The translations under genes were made by a program, and so were the position numbers. From positions 992,001-1,056,000 of the forward strand of contig NZ_QZEY01000001.1 of assembly GCF_003594875.1 (NCBI RefSeq): DNA of 64,000 nucleotides, given 5' to 3'. The stretch's first letter is position 1. Each line of letters begins with the position of its first letter. Source of the DNA: Bailinhaonella thermotolerans (GTDB taxonomy: Bacteria > Actinomycetota > Actinomycetes > Streptosporangiales > Streptosporangiaceae). Shown piece by piece: positions 8,005-16,300 of the stretch. Under the pieces are notes generated by a model, which was given only the letters and a program-made list of their open reading frames with translations, was not told the origin of the DNA and ran no database searches.

Positions 8005-8670
8005 TCAGTGGGCGACGAGCAGGGCCTCCGCGCCGACGGGCGTGTAGCCCGCCGCCAGGAAGGCGCGGACGCTCGCGGCGTTCCCCGGGGCCACTTGGGC
8101 CCACAGCGGGGTGCCCGCCGGGAGGAGGTGGCGCGCCGCGGCCGCCAGGGCCCGTCCCACGCCCCTGCCCCGGTGCCCCTCGGCCACCTCGACCGCGACC
8201 TCCCAGCGCCCCGCCACGCCCCGGCCGAGGATGACGACGCCCTCCGGGCAGGTCCACACGCGCACATCGTCCCGGTAGTGCCCGGCCCGCCGTACCCGGG
8301 GGTGGTCGGCGCCGGTGGCCGGGCGGAGGGCCAGGGGCGCGGGGCCGGGCAGCGCGGGGGCGAGCGTGAGCAGGTCCACGTTGTTCACCCGGCGGCCGGA
8401 GGCGGCGCACAGGGCGGTCAGGAAGGGCGGGTTGAGCGGGGCGGACAGGTCCCCCTCGGGGAGGCGGTCGCGCACCCAGGCCGGGTCGACGTCCGCGAAC
8501 ACGACGTGGTGGGCCGTGAACGCGATGACCCCCCAGTCGCGCGCGCTCGGCGGCGGCAGGACCTCGACGGCCCCGTCGGCGGGCGGGTACTCCCCCGCCG
8601 CCACGCGGGCCAGGATCTCCCCCAGCCCGGCCGCGTCCCCGCGCTCACCCCGCCGCCGGGCGGCCGTCAC
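8005..8670 (-). CDS. GNAT family N-acetyltransferase
   Basis: A 221-residue protein. The C-terminal half has the GNAT acetyl-CoA loop EVAEGHRGRGVGRALAAAARHLL (about 155-178) and the closing WAQVAPGNAASVRAFLAAGYTPVGAEALL strand-helix, while the N-terminal ~120 residues are an accessory region of unknown fold. GTG 8670 overlaps the stop of the upstream SDR gene by four bases (GTGA), so the two are probably translationally coupled. Substrate not predictable. Confidence 0.85.
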   Translation of the reverse strand: MTAARRRGERGDAAGLGEILARVAAGEYPPADGAVEVLPPPSARDWGVIAFTAHHVVFADVDPAWVRDRLPEGDLSAPLNPPFLTALCAASGRRVNNVDLLTLAPALPGPAPLALRPATGADHPRVRRAGHYRDDVRVWTCPEGVVILGRGVAGRWEVAVEVAEGHRGRGVGRALAAAARHLLPAGTPLWAQVAPGNAASVRAFLAAGYTPVGAEALLVAH

Positions 8671-9500
8671 ATCGCCCACCGGCGGAAGCCGCCCTCGGAG
8701 TCGACGACCTGGCCGGTGATCCACGCGGACTCGTCGGAGGCGAGCCAGCGGACCAGGCGGGCGACGTCCTCCGGGCTCCCCCACCGGCCCGCCGGGAGGG
8801 CGCGGCCGACGCGGCGCGTCAGCTCCTCGTCGGCCCAGCCGGTGTCCACCGGGCCGGGGTTGACGGCGTTCACCGTGATCCCCCGGTCGGCGAGCGCGTC
8901 CGCCAGGCTCAGCGTCATCTGGTGGATCGCGCCCTTGCTGATCGCGTACGGCAGCTCGGCGCTCATCGGCGCCAGGTGCTGGCCGGACGTGAAGAGGATG
9001 ACCCGGCCACCGGGTCGCGAGTCGTCGTGCGCGGCGGCGAACTCCTTGGTCAGCAGCGCGCTCGCCCGCGCGTTCACCGCCCACGACAGGTCCAGCTCGT
9101 CCGCCGTCAGCTCGGCCAGGGACTGGAGCGAGCTGCGCGCGTGGTTGGCGACCAGCACGTCCACCGCGCCGAACTCCTCCACCGCCCGCCGCACCACCCG
9201 GCGCGGCGCCTCGGGGTCGGCGAAGTCCTCGCTCATGTGCGCCAGCCGCGGGCCCTCCCCGCCGAGCGCCGCCATGACCCCCTCGGGCCCCGCCGGGTCG
9301 GCCCCCCAGGGCTGCCCGGCGTCGTGGGGCGCCCACGAGTGCGCCAGGACCCGCGCCCCCGCATCCAGCAGCGCCCGCGTCACCGCGAAGCCGATCCCGA
9401 TCCGCCTGCTCACCCCGGTGACGATCGCCACCCGCCCCGCGAGGGGCCCCGCGCCGTTCTCCGCCGTCGATTCCACCCGCAGCACGTTAGGAACCCCCAC
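8667..9500 (-). CDS. SDR family oxidoreductase
   Basis: A short-chain dehydrogenase of about 277 residues. It has the Rossmann cofactor motif TGVSRRIGIGFA near residue 30, the NHA(R) motif VLVANHARSS, and the catalytic triad Ser in FTSGQHLAP with Tyr/Lys in LPYAISKGA. The closing ITGQVVDSEGGFRRW is typical of classical SDRs such as 3-oxoacyl-ACP reductase-like proteins. Start choice is uncertain: a TTG at 9512 lies too close to AAAAGGAG; GTG 9500 has acceptable spacing and is used; GTG 9485 is also possible. Co-transcribed with the GNAT downstream. Substrate unknown. Confidence 0.85.
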   Translation of the reverse strand: MGVPNVLRVESTAENGAGPLAGRVAIVTGVSRRIGIGFAVTRALLDAGARVLAHSWAPHDAGQPWGADPAGPEGVMAALGGEGPRLAHMSEDFADPEAPRRVVRRAVEEFGAVDVLVANHARSSLQSLAELTADELDLSWAVNARASALLTKEFAAAHDDSRPGGRVILFTSGQHLAPMSAELPYAISKGAIHQMTLSLADALADRGITVNAVNPGPVDTGWADEELTRRVGRALPAGRWGSPEDVARLVRWLASDESAWITGQVVDSEGGFRRWAM

Positions 9501-9603
9501 CCCCGTGATCAACTCCTTTTCACCGGCCTCCCCGGCCTCCGTACGGCTTCGCCCGCCCCTGCGAGCCGTGCGGCCGCCGCCGCCCCGCCGTACCCGTGGA
9601 ACG

Positions 9604-9635
9604 CCGAAGCCCCCGCGGCGGGGCGGGGGCTTCGG
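9604..9635 (-). terminator. Terminator of the hisE-hisG transcript
   Basis: A 13-base stem (9604-9616 CCGAAGCCCCCGC with 9623-9635) around a 6-base loop sits 15 bases past the hisG stop on the minus strand. It separates hisG from the SDR-GNAT pair. Confidence 0.75.
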
Positions 9636-9650
9636 GCCGGGGTCGCGCCG

Positions 9651-10496
9651 TCAGAGACGGGCGGCGTAGATGTCGGTGACCAGGATGGCGCGGGCGCCGA
9701 TGTCCCACAGGGCGTCCATGACCTGCTGGTGGCCCTTGCGCGGGACCATGGCGCGCACGGCCACCCAGCCCTCGCGATGGAGCGGCGAGACGGTCGGGCC
9801 CTCCATCCCAGGGGTGAGCGCGATGGCCTCCTCGATCCGCTCGGCGCGGATGTCGTAGTCCATCATCACGTAGTCGCGCGCGACCATGACGCCCTTGAGG
9901 CGGTGCAGGAGCTGGGCGAGACCGCCGCCCTGGTCCGCCCCGGAGCGCTGGATCAGCACGCCCTCCGAGTGCATGATCGGGTCGCCGAAGATCTCCAGCC
10001 CCATGTTGCGCAGGGTGGTGCCGGTCTCGACGACGTCGGCCACGGCGTCGGCGACGCCGAGGCGGATCGCGGTCTCCACCGCGCCGTCGAGCTTGATCAC
10101 GCGGGCGTCCACGCCCTGGTCGGCGAGGTACTTCCCGAGCAGGCCGGCGTACGACGTGGCGATGCGCAGGCCGTTCAGGTCCCCGACCTCGGCGGCCGTG
10201 CCGGGCTTGGCGGCGAACCTGAACGTGGAGGCGCCGAACCCCAGCGGCAGGATCTCCTCGACCGGCGCGCCGGAGTCGATCAGCATGTCGCGGCCGGTGA
10301 TGCCCGCGTCGAGCGAGCCCTCCCCGACGTACACCGCGATGTCACGCGGGCGCAGGAAGAACAGCTCGCAGTCGTTCAGCGGGTCGGTGATGACCAGCTC
10401 GCGCCGGTCGGAGCGGATGCGGTAGCCGGCCTCCTTCAGCATGAGCTGGGCGGCCTCGGACAGCGCCCCCTTGTTGGGGACGGCAAGACGCAGCAT
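9651..10496 (-). CDS. hisG: ATP phosphoribosyltransferase, long form
   Basis: A 281-residue HisG catalysing the first step of histidine biosynthesis (ATP + PRPP to phosphoribosyl-ATP). The N-terminus LRLAVPNKGALSE, GEGSLDAGITGRDML near residue 58 and the PRPP loop VADAVADVVETGTTLRNMGL near 150 are diagnostic. Length and the C-terminal ~80 residues (ending ILVTDIYAARL) show the long form, with the histidine-binding ACT-like regulatory domain rather than the HisZ-dependent short form. It starts 13 bases after the hisE stop. The other his genes are elsewhere, as is usual in actinobacteria. Confidence 0.96.
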   Translation of the reverse strand: MLRLAVPNKGALSEAAQLMLKEAGYRIRSDRRELVITDPLNDCELFFLRPRDIAVYVGEGSLDAGITGRDMLIDSGAPVEEILPLGFGASTFRFAAKPGTAAEVGDLNGLRIATSYAGLLGKYLADQGVDARVIKLDGAVETAIRLGVADAVADVVETGTTLRNMGLEIFGDPIMHSEGVLIQRSGADQGGGLAQLLHRLKGVMVARDYVMMDYDIRAERIEEAIALTPGMEGPTVSPLHREGWVAVRAMVPRKGHQQVMDALWDIGARAILVTDIYAARL

Positions 10497-10509
10497 TGCG
10501 GAGAACTCC

Positions 10510-10773
10510 CTACAGGTGGGCGTAGACGTCGTCGAGCTTCAGGCCGCGGGCCAGCATCAGCACCTGGACGTGGTAGAGGAGCTGGGAGATCTCCTCGGCC
10601 GCCCGCTCGGCCGACTCATGCTCGGCCGCCATCCAGCTCTCCGCCGCCTCCTCCACGACCTTCTTGCCGATGGCATGGACGCCGGCGTCCAGCGCGGCCA
10701 CGGTCCCCGACCCCTCGGGGCGGGTCCGCGCCTTCTCGGACAACTCGGCGTACAGCTCGTCGAAGGTCTTCAT
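10510..10773 (-). CDS. hisE: Phosphoribosyl-ATP pyrophosphatase
   Basis: An 87-residue MazG-fold hydrolase that removes pyrophosphate from phosphoribosyl-ATP, histidine step 2. The motif [18 protein letters not shown] (about residues 37-54) supplies the EExxE metal ligands, and [17 protein letters not shown] completes the fold. The length is typical of stand-alone HisE. ATG 10773 was chosen over longer frames because homology begins exactly there. A -10-like TATCCT sits on the minus strand at 10834-10839, and the leader can fold a GGGCAC/GTGCCC hairpin (10802-10819). Confidence 0.95.
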   Translation of the reverse strand: MKTFDELYAELSEKARTRPEGSGTVAALDAGVHAIGKKVVEEAAESWMAAEHESAERAAEEISQLLYHVQVLMLARGLKLDDVYAHL

Positions 10774-11022
10774 GCGTCGCTCTCGTGACTCGGCGGGACG
10801 TGGGCACGGGTTCGTGCCCTCCGTGCTCGTCCAAGGATATTCGCAGGCCCGCCCGCTCCGCCGCGAACGCCCATCCCTTGAGACCGCCGTCTCCCGTCTT
10901 TCCCGCCCCGTACGCCGGGGGCCGGTCCCCGTCGCGGTGCGCCGTACGGCGGGCGGCGCCGGGCCGACCGGGGACGGAGGGGATGGAGGGGGCGGAGGGG
11001 ATGAATGGGGCGAGGGCATGCG
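10774..11022. other. hisE upstream region
   Basis: The gap between hisE and the helicase gene (about 310 bases including the terminator at 11023-11066). It holds a candidate minus-strand -10 hexamer TATCCT (10834-10839) for hisEG, a leader hairpin (10802-10819), and a polypurine-like GGGGATGGAGGGGG stretch around 10976-11010. No gene is seen. Confidence 0.5.
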
Positions 11023-11066
11023 GAAGGGGCACGCCCTGGGCGCGATGCCCGGGACGTGCCCCCTTC
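11023..11066 (-). terminator. Terminator of the DEAD-box helicase gene
   Basis: GAAGGGGCACG (11023-11033) pairs with CGTGCCCCCTTC (11055-11066) with one bulged base, and an inner GGGC/GCCC stem stacks on it. The hairpin begins 16 bases after the helicase stop. Confidence 0.7.
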
Positions 11067-11082
11067 GCTGTTCGGCTACGCG

Positions 11083-12960
11083 TCAGCCGCGGTCGCCGGT
11101 GGGGCGGCCGAAGCGGCGCTGACCGCCGGTGCCGGTGCCGGTGCGGCGCGGGCCCGCGCCGCGGCCGGCGTCGGCCTGGCGGGAGGGGCGGTACTCCCCG
11201 CGGGGGGCGCCGCCGAACTCACGGCGCTCGCCGCCCCCGGCGTAACCGCCACGGCGGTCGCCGAAGCCGCGGTCCGCGCGGGCGCGGTCCCCACCGAGGT
11301 CCCGGCGCTCGCCGCCGAACTCACGCCGGCCGCCGAAGCGGTCGTCGCGGCGCTCGGCGCCGAAGTCGCGGCCGCGGTCCCCGCCGAAGTCACGGCGCTC
11401 GCCGGACTCGCGGCGGTCGCCGTACCGGGGGGCCCGGTCGTCCCGGCGGTCACCGGTGGACTCGCGGCGGCCCCCGAAGTCACGGCGGTCGTCGCGACGG
11501 CCGCCGAAGTCACGGCGCTCCCCCGACTCACGGCGGTCGCCGCCGAAGTCGCGGCGCTCGCCGTACGGCCGGTCGCCGGACTCGTGGCCCTCGCGCGGAC
11601 GGCGCGGGCCACGGTGGTCGCCGGAGCGGGCCGGGCGGCGCTGGCCCTGGCGGGCCGGGCGCTGCGGCGGGCGCGCCTCGAAGATCGGGACGGCCTCGCC
11701 GCTGGGCGCCTGGGCGCCCGCCACCTCGGCCAGGCGCGGGTGGCCCGGGCCGGCCTTGAGGCGGAACGGCTTGATCCCGGCGCGGCGGGTGAGCTGGTCC
11801 GTGGACCGGCGCTCGTGCGGCAGCACCAGCGTCATGACGGTGCCGCGCTCGCCGGCGCGAGCCGTACGGCCGCCGCGGTGCAGGTAGCTCTTGTGGTCGG
11901 CCGGCGGGTCCACGTGCAGGACGAGGCTGACGTCGTCCACGTGGATGCCGCGCGCGGCCACGTCGGTGGCGACCAGCACGTTCACGCCGCCCTCGCGGAA
12001 CTCGGCCAGGGTGCGCGTGCGCACGTTCTGGCGCTTGCCGCCGTGCAGGGCGCCGGCGCTGACGCCGACCCGGGCGAGCTGCTTGACCAGCTTGTCCACC
12101 CCGTGCTGGGTGCGGACGAACAGGATCGTCTTGCCCTCGCGGCTGGCGATCTCGGCGATCACGTCGAACTTGTCGGCCGGGTCCACCTGGACCACGTGGT
12201 GGTCCATCGTGTCCACCGGCGAGGTCGCCGGGGCGATGGAGTGGGTGACCGGGTCCTGCATGAACCGGCGGACCAGCTTGTCCACGTCACCGTCGAGGGT
12301 GGCGGAGAACAGCAGCCGCTGGCTGTTGGCCGGGGTCTGCTCCAGCAGGGCGGTGACGACCGGGAAGAAGCCCAGGTCGCACATGTGGTCGGCCTCGTCG
12401 AGGACGGTGACCTCGACTTCCTCCAGCGAGCAGACGCCCTGCTGGACGAGGTCGGTCAGGCGGCCGGGCGTGGCCACGACGAGCTCGACGCCGCGGCGCA
12501 GCGCGTCGATCTGCCGGCCCATGGAGGTGCCGCCCACGACGGTCTTCATGCGGATGTTGAGACCGCGGCCGAGCGGTTCGAGCGCGTCGCTCACCTGCAT
12601 GGCGAGCTCACGCGTCGGGACCATGATGACGGCCAGCGGGTGCTTCGGGCGGGCCTTGGTGCCGGCGATGCGGGCCAGCGTGGGCAGGCCGAACGCCAGG
12701 GTCTTGCCGGAGCCGGTCTGGCCGCGGCCGAGCACGTCCATCCCCGCGAGGACGTCGGGGACGCACGCGGTCTGGATCGGGAAGGGGCTGGTGATCCCCT
12801 GCCGGGCCAGAGCCTGCACGATGGGCTTGGGCAGCCCGAGGGCGGCGAAGCCGTTGACCTCGGCGGCGTCCGCCGTGGTCGCCGTCTCCAGGGCTTCCGG
12901 GGTCTCCGGGGCCTGGAAGGCAGGGGTGGTGAATTCCGCTTCGATGGCGGGCGTAGTCAA
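11083..12960 (-). CDS. DEAD-box RNA helicase with repetitive RG-rich tail
   Basis: A 625-residue ATP-dependent RNA helicase. Motifs appear in order: Q motif (TSPFPIQ), I GQTGSGKT, Ia PTRELA, Ib TPGRL, II DEAD, III SAT, V ATDVAARG and VI HRGGRTARAG, ending near residue 400. Residues about 430-625 form a low-complexity basic tail built from repeats around ERRDFGG/DRRESG, a likely RNA-binding, phase-separating tail like those of other bacterial DeaD/RhlE-type helicases. Translation starts at TTG 12960, 8 bases after GAGGAAAGG; no ATG/GTG is available before the conserved core. A long upstream region suggests cold-shock-type control. The tail repeats create a spurious open frame on the opposite strand. 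Confidence 0.93.
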   Translation of the reverse strand: MTTPAIEAEFTTPAFQAPETPEALETATTADAAEVNGFAALGLPKPIVQALARQGITSPFPIQTACVPDVLAGMDVLGRGQTGSGKTLAFGLPTLARIAGTKARPKHPLAVIMVPTRELAMQVSDALEPLGRGLNIRMKTVVGGTSMGRQIDALRRGVELVVATPGRLTDLVQQGVCSLEEVEVTVLDEADHMCDLGFFPVVTALLEQTPANSQRLLFSATLDGDVDKLVRRFMQDPVTHSIAPATSPVDTMDHHVVQVDPADKFDVIAEIASREGKTILFVRTQHGVDKLVKQLARVGVSAGALHGGKRQNVRTRTLAEFREGGVNVLVATDVAARGIHVDDVSLVLHVDPPADHKSYLHRGGRTARAGERGTVMTLVLPHERRSTDQLTRRAGIKPFRLKAGPGHPRLAEVAGAQAPSGEAVPIFEARPPQRPARQGQRRPARSGDHRGPRRPREGHESGDRPYGERRDFGGDRRESGERRDFGGRRDDRRDFGGRRESTGDRRDDRAPRYGDRRESGERRDFGGDRGRDFGAERRDDRFGGRREFGGERRDLGGDRARADRGFGDRRGGYAGGGERREFGGAPRGEYRPSRQADAGRGAGPRRTGTGTGGQRRFGRPTGDRG

Positions 12961-13224
12961 GCGCGAAGCCTTTCCTCAGGAGACTGAGCGCGTCTCTTCT
13001 GAAGAAAGGACGAGCCAGTCGGTGTCACGGGTGCGGGTGCGCCCCCGTGTGAACGCCGGTGGGACCGTGTGACGTTCGTGTCCCCCGGGCTACGGCACGG
13101 CGTCGGGCCGCACCGGCGGCCCCTCGTGGCCGCACCGGCGGCCCCTCGTGGCCGCGTCGGAACCGGGTTCGGGCCCGCTGGGCGCGAGCCGCCGTGCCGG
13201 CTCCGGGCCCGCCGAAAGCGCGGG

Positions 13225-13238
13225 CCGGAAATTTCCGG
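13225..13238. repeat. Perfect 14-base palindrome upstream of the helicase gene
   Basis: CCGGAAATTTCCGG, fully self-complementary, about 265 bases upstream of the helicase start and within 30 bases of AT-rich promoter-like sequence. It could be an operator; the factor is unknown. Confidence 0.6.
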
Positions 13239-13426
13239 ACACAACAACCAACTGGCGTTATATCCAGACTCAGATGTAACACACCCCGGGCGCGAAGAAT
13301 TCCGGGTTCTGCGCGGAGCGGGTCACTCCGGTACGGCGGGCCCGCGGGCGGGAGCCGCACCGGATGCCGGGGCCGGAAACGTGATCCGGCCCACAGCCGA
13401 CAGCGGCCGACGGACGCCGGGCCCGT

Positions 13427-13445
13427 CCGGGGGCGGATCCCCCGG
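13427..13445 (-). terminator. Putative terminator of the suf operon
   Basis: CCGGGGG (13427-13433) and CCCCCGG (13439-13445) form a 7-base stem with a 5-base loop, 27 bases after the stop of the last suf gene on the minus strand. Confidence 0.5.
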
Positions 13446-13472
13446 CGTCACCGGTCAGCGCTGTCAGAACTG

Positions 13473-13844
13473 TCAGACGTTGAACCCTAGCATGCGAAGC
13501 TGCTCGCGGCCCTCGTCGGTAATCTTGTCCGGGCCCCACGGCGGCAGCCACACCCAGTTGATGACCACGCCGGAGACGAGCCCCTCCAGCGCGGTGTTCG
13601 CCTGGTCCTCGATCACGTCGGTGAGCGGGCACGCGGCGCTGGTCAGCGTCATGTCGATGGTCGCCGTCGGGCGGCCGCCCTCGCCGGGGTCCAGGTTGAC
13701 CCCGTAGACCAGGCCCAGGTCCACGACGTTGATGCCCAGCTCGGGGTCCACCACGTCCCGCAGCGCCTCGGTGACGTCGTCCACGGTCACCTCGGTCGCC
13801 TCGGTGCTGACGGCCCCGGTGGGGGTCTCGACCGGCTTGCTCAT
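13473..13844 (-). CDS. sufT: MIP18/DUF59 family iron-sulfur maturation factor (SufT-like)
   Basis: A 123-residue protein; the DUF59 core (about 20-120) includes DVVDPELGINVVDLGLVYGV and TLTSAACPLTDVIEDQ with the conserved reactive Cys. Family members help deliver Fe-S clusters to target proteins; the M. tuberculosis counterpart at the end of its suf operon is Rv1466. ATG 13844 overlaps the sufU stop by four bases (ATGA), making it the last gene of the operon. Confidence 0.9.
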   Translation of the reverse strand: MSKPVETPTGAVSTEATEVTVDDVTEALRDVVDPELGINVVDLGLVYGVNLDPGEGGRPTATIDMTLTSAACPLTDVIEDQANTALEGLVSGVVINWVWLPPWGPDKITDEGREQLRMLGFNV

Positions 13845-14275
13845 CCCTGACTCCTCGCCACAGCGTCCTTGAAGGCCATCCACGACAGCAGCGCGCACTT
13901 GACCCGCGCCGGGAACTTGGCGACCCCGGCGAAGGCCACGGCGTCGCCGAGGACGTCCTCGTCGGGCTCGACCTTGCCCCGCCCCTGCATCAACTCGGTG
14001 AACGCGTCCACCCGGTCCAGGGATTCCCTCACGTCGGACCCCGCGGCCAGCTCGTGCAGCACCGACGCCGCGGCCTGGCTGATCGAACAGCCCTGGCCCT
14101 CGTAGGAGACGTCCTCGACCTTGTCCCCCGCGAGCCTCACGCGCAGCGTGACCTCGTCACCGCAGGTCGGGTTCACGTGGTGGACCTCGACGTCGTACGG
14201 CTCGCGCAGGCCCTTGCCCTGCGGGTTCTTGTAATGCTCCAGGATCAGCTCCTGGTACATGGATTCGGCGATCAT
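13841..14275 (-). CDS. sufU: Zinc-dependent sulfurtransferase/scaffold SufU
   Basis: A 144-residue IscU-fold protein. The zinc ligands are visible: Cys in NPTCGDEV, Cys in GQGCSISQA and Cys in RVKCALLSW, plus Asp after the first Cys. The insertion between the second and third Cys is typical of the SufU rather than the IscU class. It accepts persulfide sulfur from SufS and passes it to SufBCD. ATG 14275 overlaps the sufS stop by four bases; an internal ATG at 14260 is an alternative start. Confidence 0.95.
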   Translation of the reverse strand: MIAESMYQELILEHYKNPQGKGLREPYDVEVHHVNPTCGDEVTLRVRLAGDKVEDVSYEGQGCSISQAAASVLHELAAGSDVRESLDRVDAFTELMQGRGKVEPDEDVLGDAVAFAGVAKFPARVKCALLSWMAFKDAVARSQG

Positions 14276-15534
14276 CCGAAGACCTTCTGCACGTGGTGGA
14301 GACCGCGCACCAGGGCGTCGATCTCGTCGGTCGTGTTGTAAAGGTACAGAGAGGCGCGCGTGGTCGCGGGGATGCCGAACCGCAGGTGCAGCGGCCGCGC
14401 GCAGTGGTGCCCGACGCGGACGGCGATGCCGAACTCGTCGTCGAGGATCTGCCCGACGTCGTGGGGGTGAATCCCCTTGAGCGTGAACGACAGGGTCGCC
14501 CCGCGCGCGATGGGGATGCGCGGGCCGATGAGCCGCAGTCCCGGCACCTCGGCGAGCGCGTCCAGCGCGTAGGCGGTCAGCTCCCGCTCGTGCCGCTTGA
14601 TCGCGGCCATCCCGATCGAGGACAGGTAGTCGCACGCCGCGCCCAGGCCGACGGCCTCGACGATCGGCGGCGTGCCCGCCTCGAACTTGGCCGGGGCCGG
14701 GGCGTAGGTCGAGCTCTCCATGGTGACCAGCTCGATCATCTCGCCGCCGCCCAGGAAGGGGGGCATGGCCTCCAGCAGCTCCGCGCGCGCCCAGAGCACG
14801 CCGATGCCGGTGGGGCCGCACATCTTGTGGCCGGTGAAGGCGATGAAGTCCGCGCCGGTCTCGGTGACGTCCACCGGCATGTGCGGGACGGCCTGGGAGG
14901 CGTCCAGCGCGACCAGCGCGCCGACCTCGCGGGCGCGGCCCACGATCGGGGAGGTGGAGTTGATCGTGCCGAGCACGTTCGACTGGAGCGCGATCGAGAC
15001 GATCTTGGTGCGCTCGTCGATCAGCTCCTCCAGGCCGGAGATGTCCAGCCGGCCCTCGTCGGTGACGCCGAACCAGCGCAGCTCCGCGCCCGTGCGCTGG
15101 GCCAGGAGCTGCCAGGGCACGATGTTGGAGTGGTGCTCCATCTCGGAGATCACGATGCGGTCGCCCGGGCCCAGCCGGAACCGCTCGTCGGTGTTCACCG
15201 GGTTCCCGAAGGAGTAGGCCACGAGGTTCAGCGCCTCGGAGGCGTTCTTGGTGAACACGATCTCGTCGCGGCTCGGCGCCGACACGAACGCCGCCACCTT
15301 GTCGCGCGCGTCCTCGTAGGCCTCGGTGGCCTCCGAGCCCAGGGTGTGCAGCGCCCGGCCCACGTTGGCGTAGTGGGCCTCCAGGTGCTCGCGCATGGCC
15401 TCGACGACCTGGCGCGGCTTCTGGGAGGAGTTCCCCGAGTCGAGGTACGTCAGGGAGCGCCCGCCGGGCAGCTCGCGGGAGAGGATCGGGAAGTCCTTCC
15501 GGATCCTCTCCACGTCGAACGGCTGGTCGGTCAC
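14272..15534 (-). CDS. sufS: Cysteine desulfurase SufS
   Basis: A 420-residue class V PLP enzyme converting cysteine to alanine with a persulfide on the enzyme. Key residues: PLP Lys in FTGHKMCGPTGIGVLW (about residue 235), pyridine Asp in VALDASQAVPH, and persulfide Cys in VRVGHHCARPLHLRFG near residue 375, in the short rigid loop of group II desulfurases that need SufU as acceptor. GTG 15534 overlaps the sufC stop by four bases. Supplies sulfur for the operon's Fe-S assembly machinery. Confidence 0.97.
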   Translation of the reverse strand: MTDQPFDVERIRKDFPILSRELPGGRSLTYLDSGNSSQKPRQVVEAMREHLEAHYANVGRALHTLGSEATEAYEDARDKVAAFVSAPSRDEIVFTKNASEALNLVAYSFGNPVNTDERFRLGPGDRIVISEMEHHSNIVPWQLLAQRTGAELRWFGVTDEGRLDISGLEELIDERTKIVSIALQSNVLGTINSTSPIVGRAREVGALVALDASQAVPHMPVDVTETGADFIAFTGHKMCGPTGIGVLWARAELLEAMPPFLGGGEMIELVTMESSTYAPAPAKFEAGTPPIVEAVGLGAACDYLSSIGMAAIKRHERELTAYALDALAEVPGLRLIGPRIPIARGATLSFTLKGIHPHDVGQILDDEFGIAVRVGHHCARPLHLRFGIPATTRASLYLYNTTDEIDALVRGLHHVQKVFG

Positions 15535-16295
15535 GCGGACGCCTTCACGTAGCTCTCGTAGCCCTCGGCCTCCAGCTTGTCGGCCAGCTCCGGGCCGCCC
15601 TCCTCGACGATCTTGCCGGCGGCGAAGACGTGCACGAAGTCGGGCTTCACGTAGCGCAGGATGCGGGTGTAGTGCGTGATCAGCAGCACGCCGGTGTCGC
15701 CGCGCTCGCGGAAGCGGTTGATGCCCTCGGACACCACGCGCAGCGCGTCCACGTCGAGGCCGGAGTCGGTCTCGTCGAGCACCGCGAACTTGGGCTTGAG
15801 CAGCTCGAGCTGCAGGATCTCGTGGCGCTTCTTCTCGCCGCCGGAGAAGCCCTCGTTCAGGTTGCGCTGGGCGAACGCCGGGTCGATGGACAGGGCGTCC
15901 ATGCCGGCCTTCAGGTCCTTGGAGAACTCGCGCAGCTTCGGCGCCTCGCCGCGCACCGCGGTGACCGCGCTGCGCAGGAAGTTCGACACCGAGACGCCCG
16001 GGACCTCGACGGGGTACTGCATGGCCAGGAACAGGCCGGCGCGGGCGCGCTCGTCCACCGACATCTCCAGCACGTCCTCGCCGTCGAGCAGGACGCTGCC
16101 GGAGGTGATGGTGTACTTCGGGTGCCCGGCCAGGGCGTAGGCCAGGGTGGACTTGCCCGAGCCGTTCGGCCCCATGATGGCGTGGGTCTCCCCGGCGCGG
16201 ATGGTCAGGTCGACCCCGTGCAGGATCTCCTTGGGGGGCTCGTTCGCCGCGGCGTCGACGGTGACGTGCAGGTCACGAATCTCAAGCGTGGCCAT
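15531..16295 (-). CDS. sufC: Fe-S assembly ATPase SufC
   Basis: A 254-residue ABC ATPase that is soluble and binds SufB/SufD. Walker A GPNGSGKST is near residue 42, signature FSGGEKKRHEI near 150 and Walker B FAVLDETDSGLD near 175. The ETDSGLD version of the D-loop region is characteristic of SufC. ATG 16295 lies 5 bases after the Rieske gene stop, with AGGAG at the end of that gene. Confidence 0.97.
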   Translation of the reverse strand: MATLEIRDLHVTVDAAANEPPKEILHGVDLTIRAGETHAIMGPNGSGKSTLAYALAGHPKYTITSGSVLLDGEDVLEMSVDERARAGLFLAMQYPVEVPGVSVSNFLRSAVTAVRGEAPKLREFSKDLKAGMDALSIDPAFAQRNLNEGFSGGEKKRHEILQLELLKPKFAVLDETDSGLDVDALRVVSEGINRFRERGDTGVLLITHYTRILRYVKPDFVHVFAAGKIVEEGGPELADKLEAEGYESYVKASA

Positions 16296-16300
16296 GGATA

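Larger units (their letters stand above)
12961..13472. other. Long 5' region of the helicase gene
   Basis: 512 bases with no gene. On the minus strand it should contain the helicase promoter and a long leader. Visible are a perfect 14-base palindrome CCGGAAATTTCCGG (13225-13238), AT-rich promoter-like DNA at 13240-13285 (minus strand GGATATAACG), and small leader hairpins near 12974-13005 (CTCAG/CTGAG and TCTTC/GAAGA). The end near 13430 holds the suf operon terminator. Confidence 0.55.

Noticed and set aside
11005-12987. A 660-codon plus-strand open frame opposite the DEAD-box helicase
   Set aside because: It mirrors the helicase codons on the opposite strand; the protein is Ala/Val low-complexity without family features, while the minus strand has all helicase motifs.
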